Source: DASQPR01 sp035713725 (lineage in GTDB: Bacteria; Actinomycetota; Actinomycetes; Mycobacteriales; Micromonosporaceae). From it: DNA of 26,631 nt. Position numbers and translations under genes: made by a program. The DNA lies in the NCBI GenBank assembly GCA_035713725.1, contig DASTMZ010000165.1:1-26631 (forward strand). The letters run 5' to 3'. The notes beneath the pieces were generated by a model, which saw only the letters and a program-made list of their open reading frames with translations, was not told the DNA's origin and ran no database searches. Below, piece by piece: positions 6,752 through 14,374 of this stretch. How positions within the stretch are numbered: position 1 is the first letter of the stretch; each line of letters opens with the position of its first letter.

Positions 6752-7799
6752 AGGTGGCCGGCGGGCCGGCCGAACGATCGTCCGCCGCTTCGTGCCCGTC
6801 CGCGTGCTCGTCTGCCCGACCGCGCTCGGGCTGCGCACTGAGCCCGGCCGGCAGACCCGAGTCACCGTCTGCGGTCGGCGTAGCCATATCGTGTGCGGCC
6901 GCCCCGGCGGTCTCGCCGCGCGGATGTCGGAACGTCGGCGCGCGGAACTGGACTACCTTGACCTCGCGATGCCATCCGTCCGGGTCCGCCGTGCCGCGCA
7001 CCCATGTGCCGAGCCGTCCCTCATGGCGTCCGATGACGGCGCCGAGGGCGCTGCAGACCACGAGGGTGCCGGTGATCACGACGAACCACGATTCCACCGC
7101 GAACACCACGCCGACCGGCCCGTATTTGGCCTCGTTGCTGCGGACGGTGCGCGGCATGATCGCGGTGGACAGCCATACGGCGACGATCTGCGCGGCCGTG
7201 ATGAGCACCGCCGCGGGCAGCAGCGCACGAGCTCGTACCCGGCCGCCCAGGAGCAGGAACGGTGTCCACCACCACAGTACGAAGCCGAGCACCGCGGCAA
7301 TTGGCTGGACGACACCGCCGTGCTTGATCCAATGCGCGATGGCGCCGAGCAGGCTGAGGTAGGCAATCAGTCCGACCAACCACGCGAAGCCGCGCCACAG
7401 TCCGCGTAGGCCGAGCTTCTCCAAGCCCCATGCGTTCTGGTAGACGCGCTGCAGCGCGCGGGTAAACGCGGTCGCTGATCCGAGCACGAGCAGGAAGCTG
7501 AACGCGGACAGGCTCTGCTGCACGGCGCTGCGCTGCGCCAGCAACGTTTGTGCCGCGCTGTCGGTCAGGCCGCTCAGGCCGTACTTGGACTTGAGCTCGT
7601 TGACCAGGCCGTCGGACGCGCCGGACGGCATCACCGCGGTCAGCACGATCACGAGCGGGAACAGCGCGAGAAACGCCTGCGCGGCAAGCACGATCGAGCT
7701 CTCCACCACGCGGACGGCGATCAGGCGCTGCCCGATGTCGCGCAGCCACGCGACCGTCCTCGTCACCGCCGGATGGGATCGTACGGACAACTCCGTCAC
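6750..7799 (-). CDS. YihY/virulence factor BrkB family membrane protein
   Basis: A 349-residue integral membrane protein. Residues about 15-265 carry the family's hydrophobic segments, with LIAVRVVESSIVLAAQAFLA, the conserved GSATAFTRALQRVYQNAWGL region and GVVFAVESWFVVITGTLVV. The last 80 residues are hydrophilic, rich in Gly, Ala and Asp, and probably cytoplasmic. The family was once annotated as RNase BN, which has been withdrawn; its biochemical role is unsettled and transporter functions have been proposed. The start is GTG 7799, next to a run of G residues that may serve as ribosome binding site, though it sits very close. A TTG or the GTA-containing downstream region offers no better start. 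A SigB-like promoter candidate lies 20-50 nt upstream. Confidence 0.85.
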   Translation of the reverse strand: MTELSVRSHPAVTRTVAWLRDIGQRLIAVRVVESSIVLAAQAFLALFPLVIVLTAVMPSGASDGLVNELKSKYGLSGLTDSAAQTLLAQRSAVQQSLSAFSFLLVLGSATAFTRALQRVYQNAWGLEKLGLRGLWRGFAWLVGLIAYLSLLGAIAHWIKHGGVVQPIAAVLGFVLWWWTPFLLLGGRVRARALLPAAVLITAAQIVAVWLSTAIMPRTVRSNEAKYGPVGVVFAVESWFVVITGTLVVCSALGAVIGRHEGRLGTWVRGTADPDGWHREVKVVQFRAPTFRHPRGETAGAAAHDMATPTADGDSGLPAGLSAQPERGRADEHADGHEAADDRSAGPPAT

Positions 7800-7821
7800 C
7801 CCCCCATCGCGCTCGGTTGGC

Positions 7822-7847
7822 GTACCCCCATTAAAGGCCCTCGACGC
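7822..7847 (-). promoter_or_regulatory. Weak SigB/SigF-like promoter candidate
   Basis: The minus strand has GCGT (7847-7844), 16 nt, then GGGTAC (7827-7822). This fits the loose GNNT-N14-16-GGGTAC pattern of actinobacterial SigB promoters. The -35 lacks the usual GTTT, so it could be chance in G-rich DNA. A start near 7815 would give a short leader before GTG 7799. Confidence 0.25.
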
Positions 7848-8018
7848 GCCGTAACAGATCGAATCGGCCGGGTTTGGGGTTGTGACCGATGGTCGGTCGT
7901 CCGGTCACGCCGTCCTGACTTGCCGCGAAGCGGCTCCGGCGAGCGTCCCGAGTCGCGACAATGAATGCACCAAGCGCCGAGGGCGGGCGGCAACGCGGAT
8001 GCGACCGGGGGAACGACG

Positions 8019-8435
8019 ATGAGCCGTGGACCGATGGAACTGGTAATGATCGAGTTTCCGGACCACATGCCCGGAGAGCAGCTGGCGCCGGAACTCAAGC
8101 GGCTCCTCGACGCGGGCGTGATTCGAGTCGTCGACCTCGCATTCATCGAGCGGAGCCGGGACGGTGACGTGTCGACATTCGAGTTGAGCGAGCGCGAGGG
8201 AGAAGCCGCGTACGAGGCGCTCGACGTCATTCCGGAGACCATCGACGGGCTGATCTCGGAGGCCGACCTGACTGCGCTCGCGGAGAACGTCGACCCCGGC
8301 TCGACGGCCGCGGTCATCCTCTTCGAGCACATGTGGGCGCACAAGCTGCGCGACATCGTGACGGCGGCCGACGGCACGGTCGTTTACGGAGAACGGATTC
8401 CGGAGGTCGTCGCCGAGGCGGCTGCCTCGGCATAG
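8019..8435 (+). CDS. DUF6325 family protein
   Basis: A 138-residue soluble protein starting MSRGPMELVMIEFPDH, the usual opening of the DUF6325 family. It continues with LLDAGVIRVVDLAFIERSRD, a central acidic part (SEADLTALAENV) and the conserved end DPGSTAAVILFEHMWAHKLR. The family's function is unknown; members often sit beside SHOCT-domain genes, as here. ATG 8019 is chosen over an in-frame ATG 54 nt upstream because GGGGGA precedes it at 7-nt spacing and the family begins there. The pattern of I..D..(I/V)ER..DG.V and PG..A.V.L also occurs in the DUF1269 protein at 19695, suggesting distant relation. The SHOCT gene follows 51 bp downstream and is probably co-transcribed. Confidence 0.85.
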   Translation: MSRGPMELVMIEFPDHMPGEQLAPELKRLLDAGVIRVVDLAFIERSRDGDVSTFELSEREGEAAYEALDVIPETIDGLISEADLTALAENVDPGSTAAVILFEHMWAHKLRDIVTAADGTVVYGERIPEVVAEAAASA

Positions 8436-8486
8436 CGCACCGGCATCGGACAGCGGCCCGCGGAGGGCGCGCGGCGAGGAGGCAAC

Positions 8487-8801
8487 ATGTTGATGCGACC
8501 CATGGTCGCCCGGCGAGGACCGGGCCTGCTCGGCGCCGTCGCCCGGACCGCTGTCGTGGCCGGCACCGCGACGGCGACGGCGAACGCGGTCAACGACCGT
8601 CGAGCACGGCGGCAGATGATGGCCGATCAAGAAGCGCCGAGCCAGGCCGCCTACGACCAACAGCAGATGGCTGCCCAGCAAGCGCCAGCAGGCGGTGCGG
8701 ATCTCGCGACGAAGCTCAAGCAGCTTGCCGACCTGAACGCGTCCGGCGCGCTGTCGGACGCGGAGTTCGCCGCCGCGAAGGCGCAACTCCTCGGCGGCTG
8801 A
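8487..8801 (+). CDS. SHOCT domain-containing small protein
   Basis: A 104-residue protein. The N-terminal 35 residues contain an Ala/Val-rich segment (LLGAVARTAVVAGTATATA) that could be a membrane helix or glycine/alanine zipper. A Gln/Ala-rich linker follows. The C-terminus DLATKLKQLADLNASGALS plus DAEFAAAKAQLLG is a clear SHOCT domain, a short helical module found at the ends of many bacterial proteins and thought to mediate oligomerisation. The start ATG has a strong GAGGAGG site 5 nt upstream. It follows the DUF6325 gene and ends 4 bp from the stop of the convergent potassium channel gene. Confidence 0.85.
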   Translation: MLMRPMVARRGPGLLGAVARTAVVAGTATATANAVNDRRARRQMMADQEAPSQAAYDQQQMAAQQAPAGGADLATKLKQLADLNASGALSDAEFAAAKAQLLGG

Positions 8802-8805
8802 ACGG

Positions 8806-9573
8806 CTAGCGAGCCGGGTCGTCGGGATCTGCGTTCGTTCCGTTCTCACCGCCTTGCGGGTCTGACCTGTCTTCCGCTCCGTCGTCGCGGCCGGGTGCCG
8901 GCTGCGTGTCGTCCCGCTGCCCGCTCTGGGCGGCCGTGGCCACGCGCCGGGACTTCGGCTCGAACCGAGCGATCACCACGGCGACCACCGACACCAGGTA
9001 AAGCTGGCCGGTCAACGCCTCGATTGTGGCGATGGCGCGTGCGAGGTTCGCGACGGGCACAATGTCGCCGTATCCGACCGTCGTCAACGTGATGAGGCTG
9101 AAGTAGAGCGTGTCGGATGTCGTCGGATGCGTTCCCGCGCCACCCAGGTAATTCGTGATCAGCGCCGCGAAGAAGCTGTGCACTGACGAGAAGAGCAGGC
9201 CGAGCAACAGGTAGATGGACAGCACCCCGCTTACCGCGGAAGCATTGATCGACGCGGACGCCAATATCGTTCGACCCAACACGCCAATCGCGGCCAGTAC
9301 GAGGATCGCGGTCGACGCCTGCGCGACGCAGGTCAACGCGGTAGCCGAGCCCGAGACGACCGCGATTAGCGTGGCGACGACCATCAGGGTCGCGAGCGCG
9401 AGCGCCTGCATTGCCCAGGCGCCGGAGCGACGTTGGGTGCGTACCGCCAAGATCAGGATCACGCCAGCGATCGCGACACGCAACGGCGCGCCGACCTTCT
9501 CGAGCGGCGCGAGGATGATCAGCAGGTATAGAAAGACGATGCCGACGAGCAGGTGCCGGTATCCGGGGCGCAT
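8806..9573 (-). CDS. Six-helix potassium channel family protein
   Basis: A 255-residue membrane protein with six predicted helices: about residues 6-24, 28-46, 53-74, 79-104, 112-138 and 178-203. The pore loop between helices five and six contains the K+ selectivity filter TVGYGD at residues 165-170. A short charged tail of about 50 residues follows; there is no RCK or cyclic-nucleotide domain. Helix four has few Arg residues, so it is unlikely to be a strong voltage sensor. The start ATG 9573 is chosen because it lies 19 bp after the stop of the upstream gene and opens the first helix; a longer frame to 9663 would overlap that gene. The weak site GACGAG precedes it. Translation is probably coupled to the upstream membrane-protein gene. 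Confidence 0.85.
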   Translation of the reverse strand: MRPGYRHLLVGIVFLYLLIILAPLEKVGAPLRVAIAGVILILAVRTQRRSGAWAMQALALATLMVVATLIAVVSGSATALTCVAQASTAILVLAAIGVLGRTILASASINASAVSGVLSIYLLLGLLFSSVHSFFAALITNYLGGAGTHPTTSDTLYFSLITLTTVGYGDIVPVANLARAIATIEALTGQLYLVSVVAVVIARFEPKSRRVATAAQSGQRDDTQPAPGRDDGAEDRSDPQGGENGTNADPDDPAR

Positions 9574-9592
9574 CAGGGCTCGTCCGTCGCCG

Positions 9593-11071
9593 TCAGGCCG
9601 GCTGGCCGCGAACCGATCCGGCCATCCGGGCGAGTATCTCGATCGCGATGATCGCGAGCACAATGCCGAACGTCAGCCACAGCACCGCGCCCGGCGACGG
9701 CCGGTTGGCGAGGATGAAGATGATCACGCCGAGCACGCCGAGGATCAGCTCCAACGGCCGGCGAATCGTGGTCACCGCGCGTCCGACGTTGCCCGCCCAG
9801 GCACCGGTCCGACCGAGTGCCTCGCCCGCCGCCGACAGTGCCCGGCCGATCTGGTGGCGGATCCATCGAGCCGGCCGGCTTGGCCCGGCGAGCAGCGCGG
9901 CTGCCAGGATCACTATCACGGCGAGCAGGATGGACTGCAGCGCCTCGTTGAGGAACCGCAGCACGGTGTCGTAGATGTCCTCGGCCGCCTGCGGCGATTG
10001 CACGGTGGCGGGCAGCTGGTCGAGGTAGATGCTGCGGCCGACGGCGAGACCGGCGAGCAGCAGAATGTCGACGACGCCGAGCATGAGGACGCCGGTGATG
10101 ATGCCGCGTCGGCGGTTCGGCACGGTCAGGACTCCGCCCACGAACATGGCGAGCGCCACCCAGGGCAGCCAGGTTGCGACGGCGTTCAGGATGCGTACGT
10201 ACGTGCGGACCTTGGGCAGCTTGTCGGAGGTGACGATCGTGTAGGGGATGGACACGGTCGGGATCCGACTCGCGAAGGTCAGCCCGTTGCTGACGAGTTG
10301 CTGCTTGATCGGAACGAGCAACTGTCCGAGGTCGATCGTGATGGTGCGGCCATTGCTCTTGACGAGATTGCTGTTCTGGCCGGTGAGCACGCTGACGACT
10401 GCGGCGTGCGCGGTCCGGTTGATGTTCTCCCAGATCGTCTGGAACTGGGGTGAGGCCAGCAGCTTGCGGATCGTGGTGTCGAGAAATGTCGTGATGCCAG
10501 AGATCAGCGGCGGCACGAGATCCTGGACGCGTGGCGGCGCACCCTGCTTTACCAAGCCCGACGCGAGATCGCCCGCGAGACCCTTGAGGTCGGTTTGCGT
10601 AACGATCACCGTGGAGAGTCGTTCGGCGAGCGCGTCCTGCACCGAAGGCTCGGTGATCAGCGGCGTGACGGTCTGCACGTACGTCTCGGTGTCGAGCACA
10701 TGGTCGCGTACGTAACCGGCGATGACGGCGACACCGCCGAGTACGGCGGCGAGAAAGAGTACGACGATGCCGGCCGTCCAGCGACTGATGCTCGCCCATG
10801 CCGGCCGCCCGCCGTTCGGCGCCGACTCGGCGACCTCCGGCGGGTCGGCACGTGGCGGAGGCGTGGCGCCCGGCGGTGGCGCGCCCGGCGGTGGCGCGCC
10901 CGGCAGCGGCGTGGCGCCCGGCGGTGGTGCGCCGGTCGGAGCATCCGTTGATCGCTCGGCAGACGCGATCGGCTCCGGCGGCGGCGGCGCCGCGGAACCA
11001 CGCTCCGTCGGCTCCCGAGGTTCGGGTGCCGCCGTCGGCTCGCCGCCGTTGCCGGGCTGCTCTTCGCGCAC
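9593..11071 (-). CDS. Large integral membrane protein of unknown function, Pro-rich N-terminus
   Basis: A 492-residue protein not assigned to a named function. Residues 1-95 are Pro/Ala/Gly-rich and cytoplasmic-looking, with a repeated PPPGA motif. One membrane helix lies at about 99-119. A region of about 175 residues follows that should be extracytoplasmic, starting YVRDHVLDTETYVQTVTPLI and ending before a set of four or more helices from about residue 300 to 490. Similar proteins are common in actinomycetes as hypothetical integral membrane proteins. The start is GTG 11071; the nearby ATG at 11076 is out of frame. No good ribosome binding site is visible. The downstream potassium channel gene begins 19 bp after its stop, so the two may form an operon and act together (inference). 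Confidence 0.8.
   Translation of the reverse strand: MREEQPGNGGEPTAAPEPREPTERGSAAPPPPEPIASAERSTDAPTGAPPPGATPLPGAPPPGAPPPGATPPPRADPPEVAESAPNGGRPAWASISRWTAGIVVLFLAAVLGGVAVIAGYVRDHVLDTETYVQTVTPLITEPSVQDALAERLSTVIVTQTDLKGLAGDLASGLVKQGAPPRVQDLVPPLISGITTFLDTTIRKLLASPQFQTIWENINRTAHAAVVSVLTGQNSNLVKSNGRTITIDLGQLLVPIKQQLVSNGLTFASRIPTVSIPYTIVTSDKLPKVRTYVRILNAVATWLPWVALAMFVGGVLTVPNRRRGIITGVLMLGVVDILLLAGLAVGRSIYLDQLPATVQSPQAAEDIYDTVLRFLNEALQSILLAVIVILAAALLAGPSRPARWIRHQIGRALSAAGEALGRTGAWAGNVGRAVTTIRRPLELILGVLGVIIFILANRPSPGAVLWLTFGIVLAIIAIEILARMAGSVRGQPA
10853..10933 (-). repeat. 15-bp repeats encoding PPPGA units
   Basis: Residues 47-73 of the membrane protein are built of GAPPP/GATPL/GATPP units encoded by imperfect 15-bp repeats with GGCGGGCGCGCC-like cores. 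Such runs often form extended linkers and vary in copy number by slippage. Confidence 0.75.
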
Positions 11072-11366
11072 ACCATCAGCGTGGCGGACGGTGACACCGC
11101 ATAAGGCGAATTTTGTGTAATTCCCCTCGCATTCGCCGTTAACTCATCAACATCGACATATGACCCAGCGATCGGGTAACGGGCCAGTTCCGGAAGCGCC
11201 TGGTGTGGCGCTGCTGGACTGCTTGACGATCCCGCGTGCCCGTCTGGCGCCGGGCTCACCTGCCGGTACCCACCTACCAGATTGCCTGGTTACGACCTGC
11301 TCTGCCGGTAATGACGGCTATGGTCGGGTCCGGGCGGCGCGGCCGTCGGGTGCTGGGGGTGTCGCC
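11072..11366. other. Intergenic region between divergent membrane-protein genes
   Basis: These 295 bases separate GTG 11071 (minus) and ATG 11367 (plus). The part from 11100 to 11165 is clearly more A+T-rich than its surroundings and probably holds promoters for one or both directions. TATGGT at 11319-11324 is a possible -10 for the forward gene, without a clear -35. An open frame from 11160 runs into the forward gene but has no signal or family support. No RNA gene was recognised. Confidence 0.5.
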
Positions 11367-12038
11367 ATGGGTGCCGTGATCGGCGATGTCCTCGCGCTCG
11401 CCGTCGGCGTGGCGATCAGCCCGCTGCCGATCGTCGCGGTGATCCTGGTCCTGCTCGCCCCGCGTGCCGGCGCCACATCGGCCGGCTTCTTGGGCGGTTG
11501 GGTCGTCGGCATCATCGTCGGAACGACGGTCGTGACGATCATCGCGGACGCCGCCGGGCTGTCGACCGCGGGCGGTGGTTCGACCGCCGCCGGCGTGGTC
11601 AAGATCGTGTCGGGCACCGCGCTCGTGTTGCTCGCCGTCCGACAGTGGCGGCATCGGCCACAGGGTGACGCAGAGCCGCCGATGCCGAAGTGGCTCACGG
11701 CGATCGAGTCGGTCACGCCGGCGAAAGCCGCCGGCCTCGGGCTCGTGCTGGCCGTGGCGAACCCGAAGAACCTGCTGCTGATCCTCGGCGCCGGCGTCGC
11801 GATCGGATCGGCGAACCTGCCGGTCGGACGGATCGTCGTGACGGTCGCCGTGTTCACCGTGGTGGCCGCGATTTCGGTCGCCGCACCGGTCATCGCCTAT
11901 CGGCTTGACAGGCAGCGCGCGAGTGCGTGGCTGACTGGGCTGAAGACCTGGCTGGTAGCGAACAACGCCACCGTGATGGTGGTGCTGTTGCTGGTGATCG
12001 GCGTCGTGCTGATCGGAAAGGGAATAGGGGCGCTATGA
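11367..12038 (+). CDS. GAP family membrane protein (SfLAP/DUF2910-like)
   Basis: A 223-residue protein with about six membrane helices. It opens MGAVIGDVLALAVGVAISPL, the N-terminal motif of the GAP/SfLAP (sulfolipid-1-addressing protein) family, and has the internal AVANPKNLLLILGAGVAI repeat of the same type. Mycobacterial members take part in export of cell-envelope glycolipids; related LysE-like proteins export small solutes. Which applies here is unknown. ATG 11367 is preferred to an upstream in-frame start at 11160 because GGGGGT stands 6 nt before it and the first helix begins directly. The extra 69 residues of the longer reading are Pro/Ala-rich and contain no signal. Confidence 0.8.
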   Translation: MGAVIGDVLALAVGVAISPLPIVAVILVLLAPRAGATSAGFLGGWVVGIIVGTTVVTIIADAAGLSTAGGGSTAAGVVKIVSGTALVLLAVRQWRHRPQGDAEPPMPKWLTAIESVTPAKAAGLGLVLAVANPKNLLLILGAGVAIGSANLPVGRIVVTVAVFTVVAAISVAAPVIAYRLDRQRASAWLTGLKTWLVANNATVMVVLLLVIGVVLIGKGIGAL

Positions 12039-12132
12039 CCACAGCGCATCCCATGACCGTGCCTCGCCCCAACCGGGGTACGCCGCGCGCATCCTTCCGG
12101 AGCGCGTCGACAACGAGAAAGGGTTGGTCGAG

Positions 12133-12591
12133 ATGAGTTCCATGCGGACCTCGAGCACATCGAGTGCTTGGGCCACCGGCGGAGTGATATTCGCCGCGTG
12201 CATCATGATTCTCAGTGGCAGCCTGGCGCTGATTCAGGGAATCGCGGCTGTCCTCAAGAACCACATCTACGTCACGACGCCGAACTACGTCATGAAGTTC
12301 GACGTGACGTCGTGGGGATGGATCCACATCATCCTTGGTGGACTGTTGATCCTGACCGGCTTCGTCCTGTTCACCGGTGCAACGTGGGCGCGAGCGCTCG
12401 GCATCTTCTTCGCGGTGCTGTCCATCTTCGCGAACTTCTTCTTCATTCCGTACTACCCGTTCTGGGCCTTCGTGCTGATCGGGCTCGACGTGTTCGTGAT
12501 CTGGGCGCTGGCCACCGCGCCGCGCATGGATGCGGACTCGGGCGGGTACGCCGACTCACGCTCGGGGTCCCATTCGCGCATGGAGTCGTAG
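12133..12591 (+). CDS. DUF7144 family membrane protein
   Basis: A 152-residue protein with four membrane helices in two pairs. After a Ser/Thr-rich start, helix one (about 15-40) leads to a short loop with YVTTPNYVMKFDVTSWGWIH. Further helices contain LGGLLILTGFVLFTGATWAR and FFIPYYPFWAFVLIGLDVFV, both typical of the DUF7144 family. The function is unknown. ATG 12133 is favoured over TTG 12124; AAAGGG lies about 9 nt upstream. Its stop is 6 bp before the start of the SulP gene, so the two are almost certainly co-transcribed. A CCCC-AACC-GGGG hairpin and a GGGTAC box at 12076 lie in the upstream gap, but a matching -35 was not found. Confidence 0.8.
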   Translation: MSSMRTSSTSSAWATGGVIFAACIMILSGSLALIQGIAAVLKNHIYVTTPNYVMKFDVTSWGWIHIILGGLLILTGFVLFTGATWARALGIFFAVLSIFANFFFIPYYPFWAFVLIGLDVFVIWALATAPRMDADSGGYADSRSGSHSRMES

Positions 12592-12597
12592 CGTCGG

Positions 12598-14361
12598 ATG
12601 TCGGCGGTCGGGCACGGGTCGACGTCGGCGTGGTGGCGCCATTACCAGCGATCGTGGCTGCGCGGCGACGTCGTCGCCGGGCTCACCGTGTGGGCGGTGC
12701 TCGTGCCCGAATCGCTGGCGTACGCCACCATCGCCGGCGTACCGCCCGTGGTCGGTCTCTACGCCGCCGCGCCGGCGCTGATCGTCTACGCGCTGGTCGG
12801 TAGTTCCCGGCACCTGATCGTGGGGCCGATGTCGGCCACCGCGGCGTTGTCGGCGGGCATCGTCGCGGTCTACGCCCACGCGGGCACCGCGCAGTTCACC
12901 GCCATCACGACGGCGGTCGCCATCATGACCGGCGTCGCCGGCATCATCGCGGGCCTGCTGCGCCTCGGGTTCTTGGCGAACTTCATCTCCGAGCCGGTGT
13001 TGAAGGGCTTCATCGTCGGGCTCGCGTTGACCATCATCATCGGCCAGGTGCCCAAGCTGTTCGGTGTCGGCAAGGGCAGCGGGGACTTCTTCCAGCAGCT
13101 GTGGCATGTGATCGGCGAATTGGACAAGACAAGTGTCGCGACGCTCGTGGTCGGACTCGCAAGCCTCGCCATCGTGCTCGGCCTGAAGCGGTGGCTCCCG
13201 CTCATCCCCGGCTCGCTTGTCGCGGTCCTGCTGGCGATCCTTGCCGTGTCCGTGTTCCACCTCGACGATCACGGCGTGAAGATCGTCGGGCACATCGACT
13301 CCGGGTTGCCGCGGCTAGGCCTGCCACACGTACCGGGCGCGTCGACGTACCTGCACGTGGCCGGTCCGGCGATCGGCGTGCTGCTGGTCGGTTTCGCGGA
13401 AGGCCTGGGCGCCGCGAAGACGTACGCGATCAAGCACGGGTACGAGGTCAACGCGAACCGTGAACTATCCGGACTCGGCGGCGCGAACCTCGGCGCCGGG
13501 CTGGCCTCCGGCATGGTGGTCAACGGCAGCCTGTCGAAGACCGCGGTCAACGGAGGCGCCGGCGCGAAGTCGCAAGTGTCCGGCCTCGTCGTCGCGGCGC
13601 TCACCATCGTGACGTTGTTGTTCCTGACCGGGTTGTTCGAGAAGCTGCCCGAAGCGACGCTCGCGGCGGTGGTGATTGCCGCGGTCATCGAACTCGTCGA
13701 CATTGCCGCGCTGCGGCGCCTCTACGGTGTGTTCACCCGACAGTTGGGCACCATCTACGGCCACGCGGCGCGCGCCGACTTCGCTGCCGCGATCGCCGCG
13801 CTGTTAGGCGTTCTCATCTTCGATACGTTGCCCGGCCTCGTGATCGGCATCGGCGTGTCGCTGTTGTTGCTCCTCTATCGGTCGGCACGACCGAACGTCG
13901 CGACACTGGGTCGGATCGGGCCGACGTGGGTGGATCGGGCCCGACACCCCGACGCGGCGACGACGCCCGGTGTCGTGGTGTTGCGCGTCGAGAGCGGGCT
14001 GTTCTTTGCGAATGCCGACCACGTGCGCGCCGCGGTGCGCGTCGCGGCGGCGAAGTCGGGCGTACGCGCGGTCGTGCTCGACGGCGAAACGATGCCGTTC
14101 ATTGATGTCACGGCCGCCGAGATGTTCGGCCAACTCGCCAACACGTTGCGCGGCAACGGCGTCGAGCTCATCCTGGCTCGCGATGTTGGTCAGGTCCGAG
14201 ACGTGTTGCGGCGGGCCGGACCTGGCGAGGCATTGCGGCGGTATCCGAGCGTGGCGGCCGCCGTGGACGCGGCCGTCGACGCGAGCGACGCGGGTGACGA
14301 AGGCGCCTCGGGTGACTCAGATGACTCGGGTGACGGCGGCGCTCCGGCGCGGAGCACCTGA
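12598..14361 (+). CDS. SulP family anion permease with STAS domain
   Basis: A 587-residue transporter of the SulP/SLC26 family, which moves sulfate, bicarbonate or related anions into the cell. The N-terminal half has the signature VLVPESLAYATIAGVPPVVG followed by LVGSSRHLIVGPMSATAALS. About 12-14 membrane segments end near residue 430. A cytoplasmic STAS domain occupies about residues 458-560, with VVLDGETMPFIDVTAAEM corresponding to the conserved loop. The last 30 residues are an acidic Asp/Ser/Gly tail. The substrate cannot be told from sequence; proximity to a sulfatase favours sulfate, but BicA-type bicarbonate transport is possible. It starts 6 bp after the DUF7144 gene and converges on a second, distinct SulP gene 13 bp away. 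Confidence 0.9.
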   Translation: MSAVGHGSTSAWWRHYQRSWLRGDVVAGLTVWAVLVPESLAYATIAGVPPVVGLYAAAPALIVYALVGSSRHLIVGPMSATAALSAGIVAVYAHAGTAQFTAITTAVAIMTGVAGIIAGLLRLGFLANFISEPVLKGFIVGLALTIIIGQVPKLFGVGKGSGDFFQQLWHVIGELDKTSVATLVVGLASLAIVLGLKRWLPLIPGSLVAVLLAILAVSVFHLDDHGVKIVGHIDSGLPRLGLPHVPGASTYLHVAGPAIGVLLVGFAEGLGAAKTYAIKHGYEVNANRELSGLGGANLGAGLASGMVVNGSLSKTAVNGGAGAKSQVSGLVVAALTIVTLLFLTGLFEKLPEATLAAVVIAAVIELVDIAALRRLYGVFTRQLGTIYGHAARADFAAAIAALLGVLIFDTLPGLVIGIGVSLLLLLYRSARPNVATLGRIGPTWVDRARHPDAATTPGVVVLRVESGLFFANADHVRAAVRVAAAKSGVRAVVLDGETMPFIDVTAAEMFGQLANTLRGNGVELILARDVGQVRDVLRRAGPGEALRRYPSVAAAVDAAVDASDAGDEGASGDSDDSGDGGAPARST

Positions 14362-14374
14362 CGTCGCCGACGGG

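Noticed and set aside
9215..10453. Open frame of 412 codons on the plus strand
   Set aside because: It lies antisense to the potassium channel and membrane-protein genes, is low-complexity in composition and has no recognisable domain.
11160..11366. N-terminal extension of the GAP family protein
   Set aside because: The extra 69 residues show no signal or conservation, and a G-rich ribosome binding site precedes the internal ATG at 11367.
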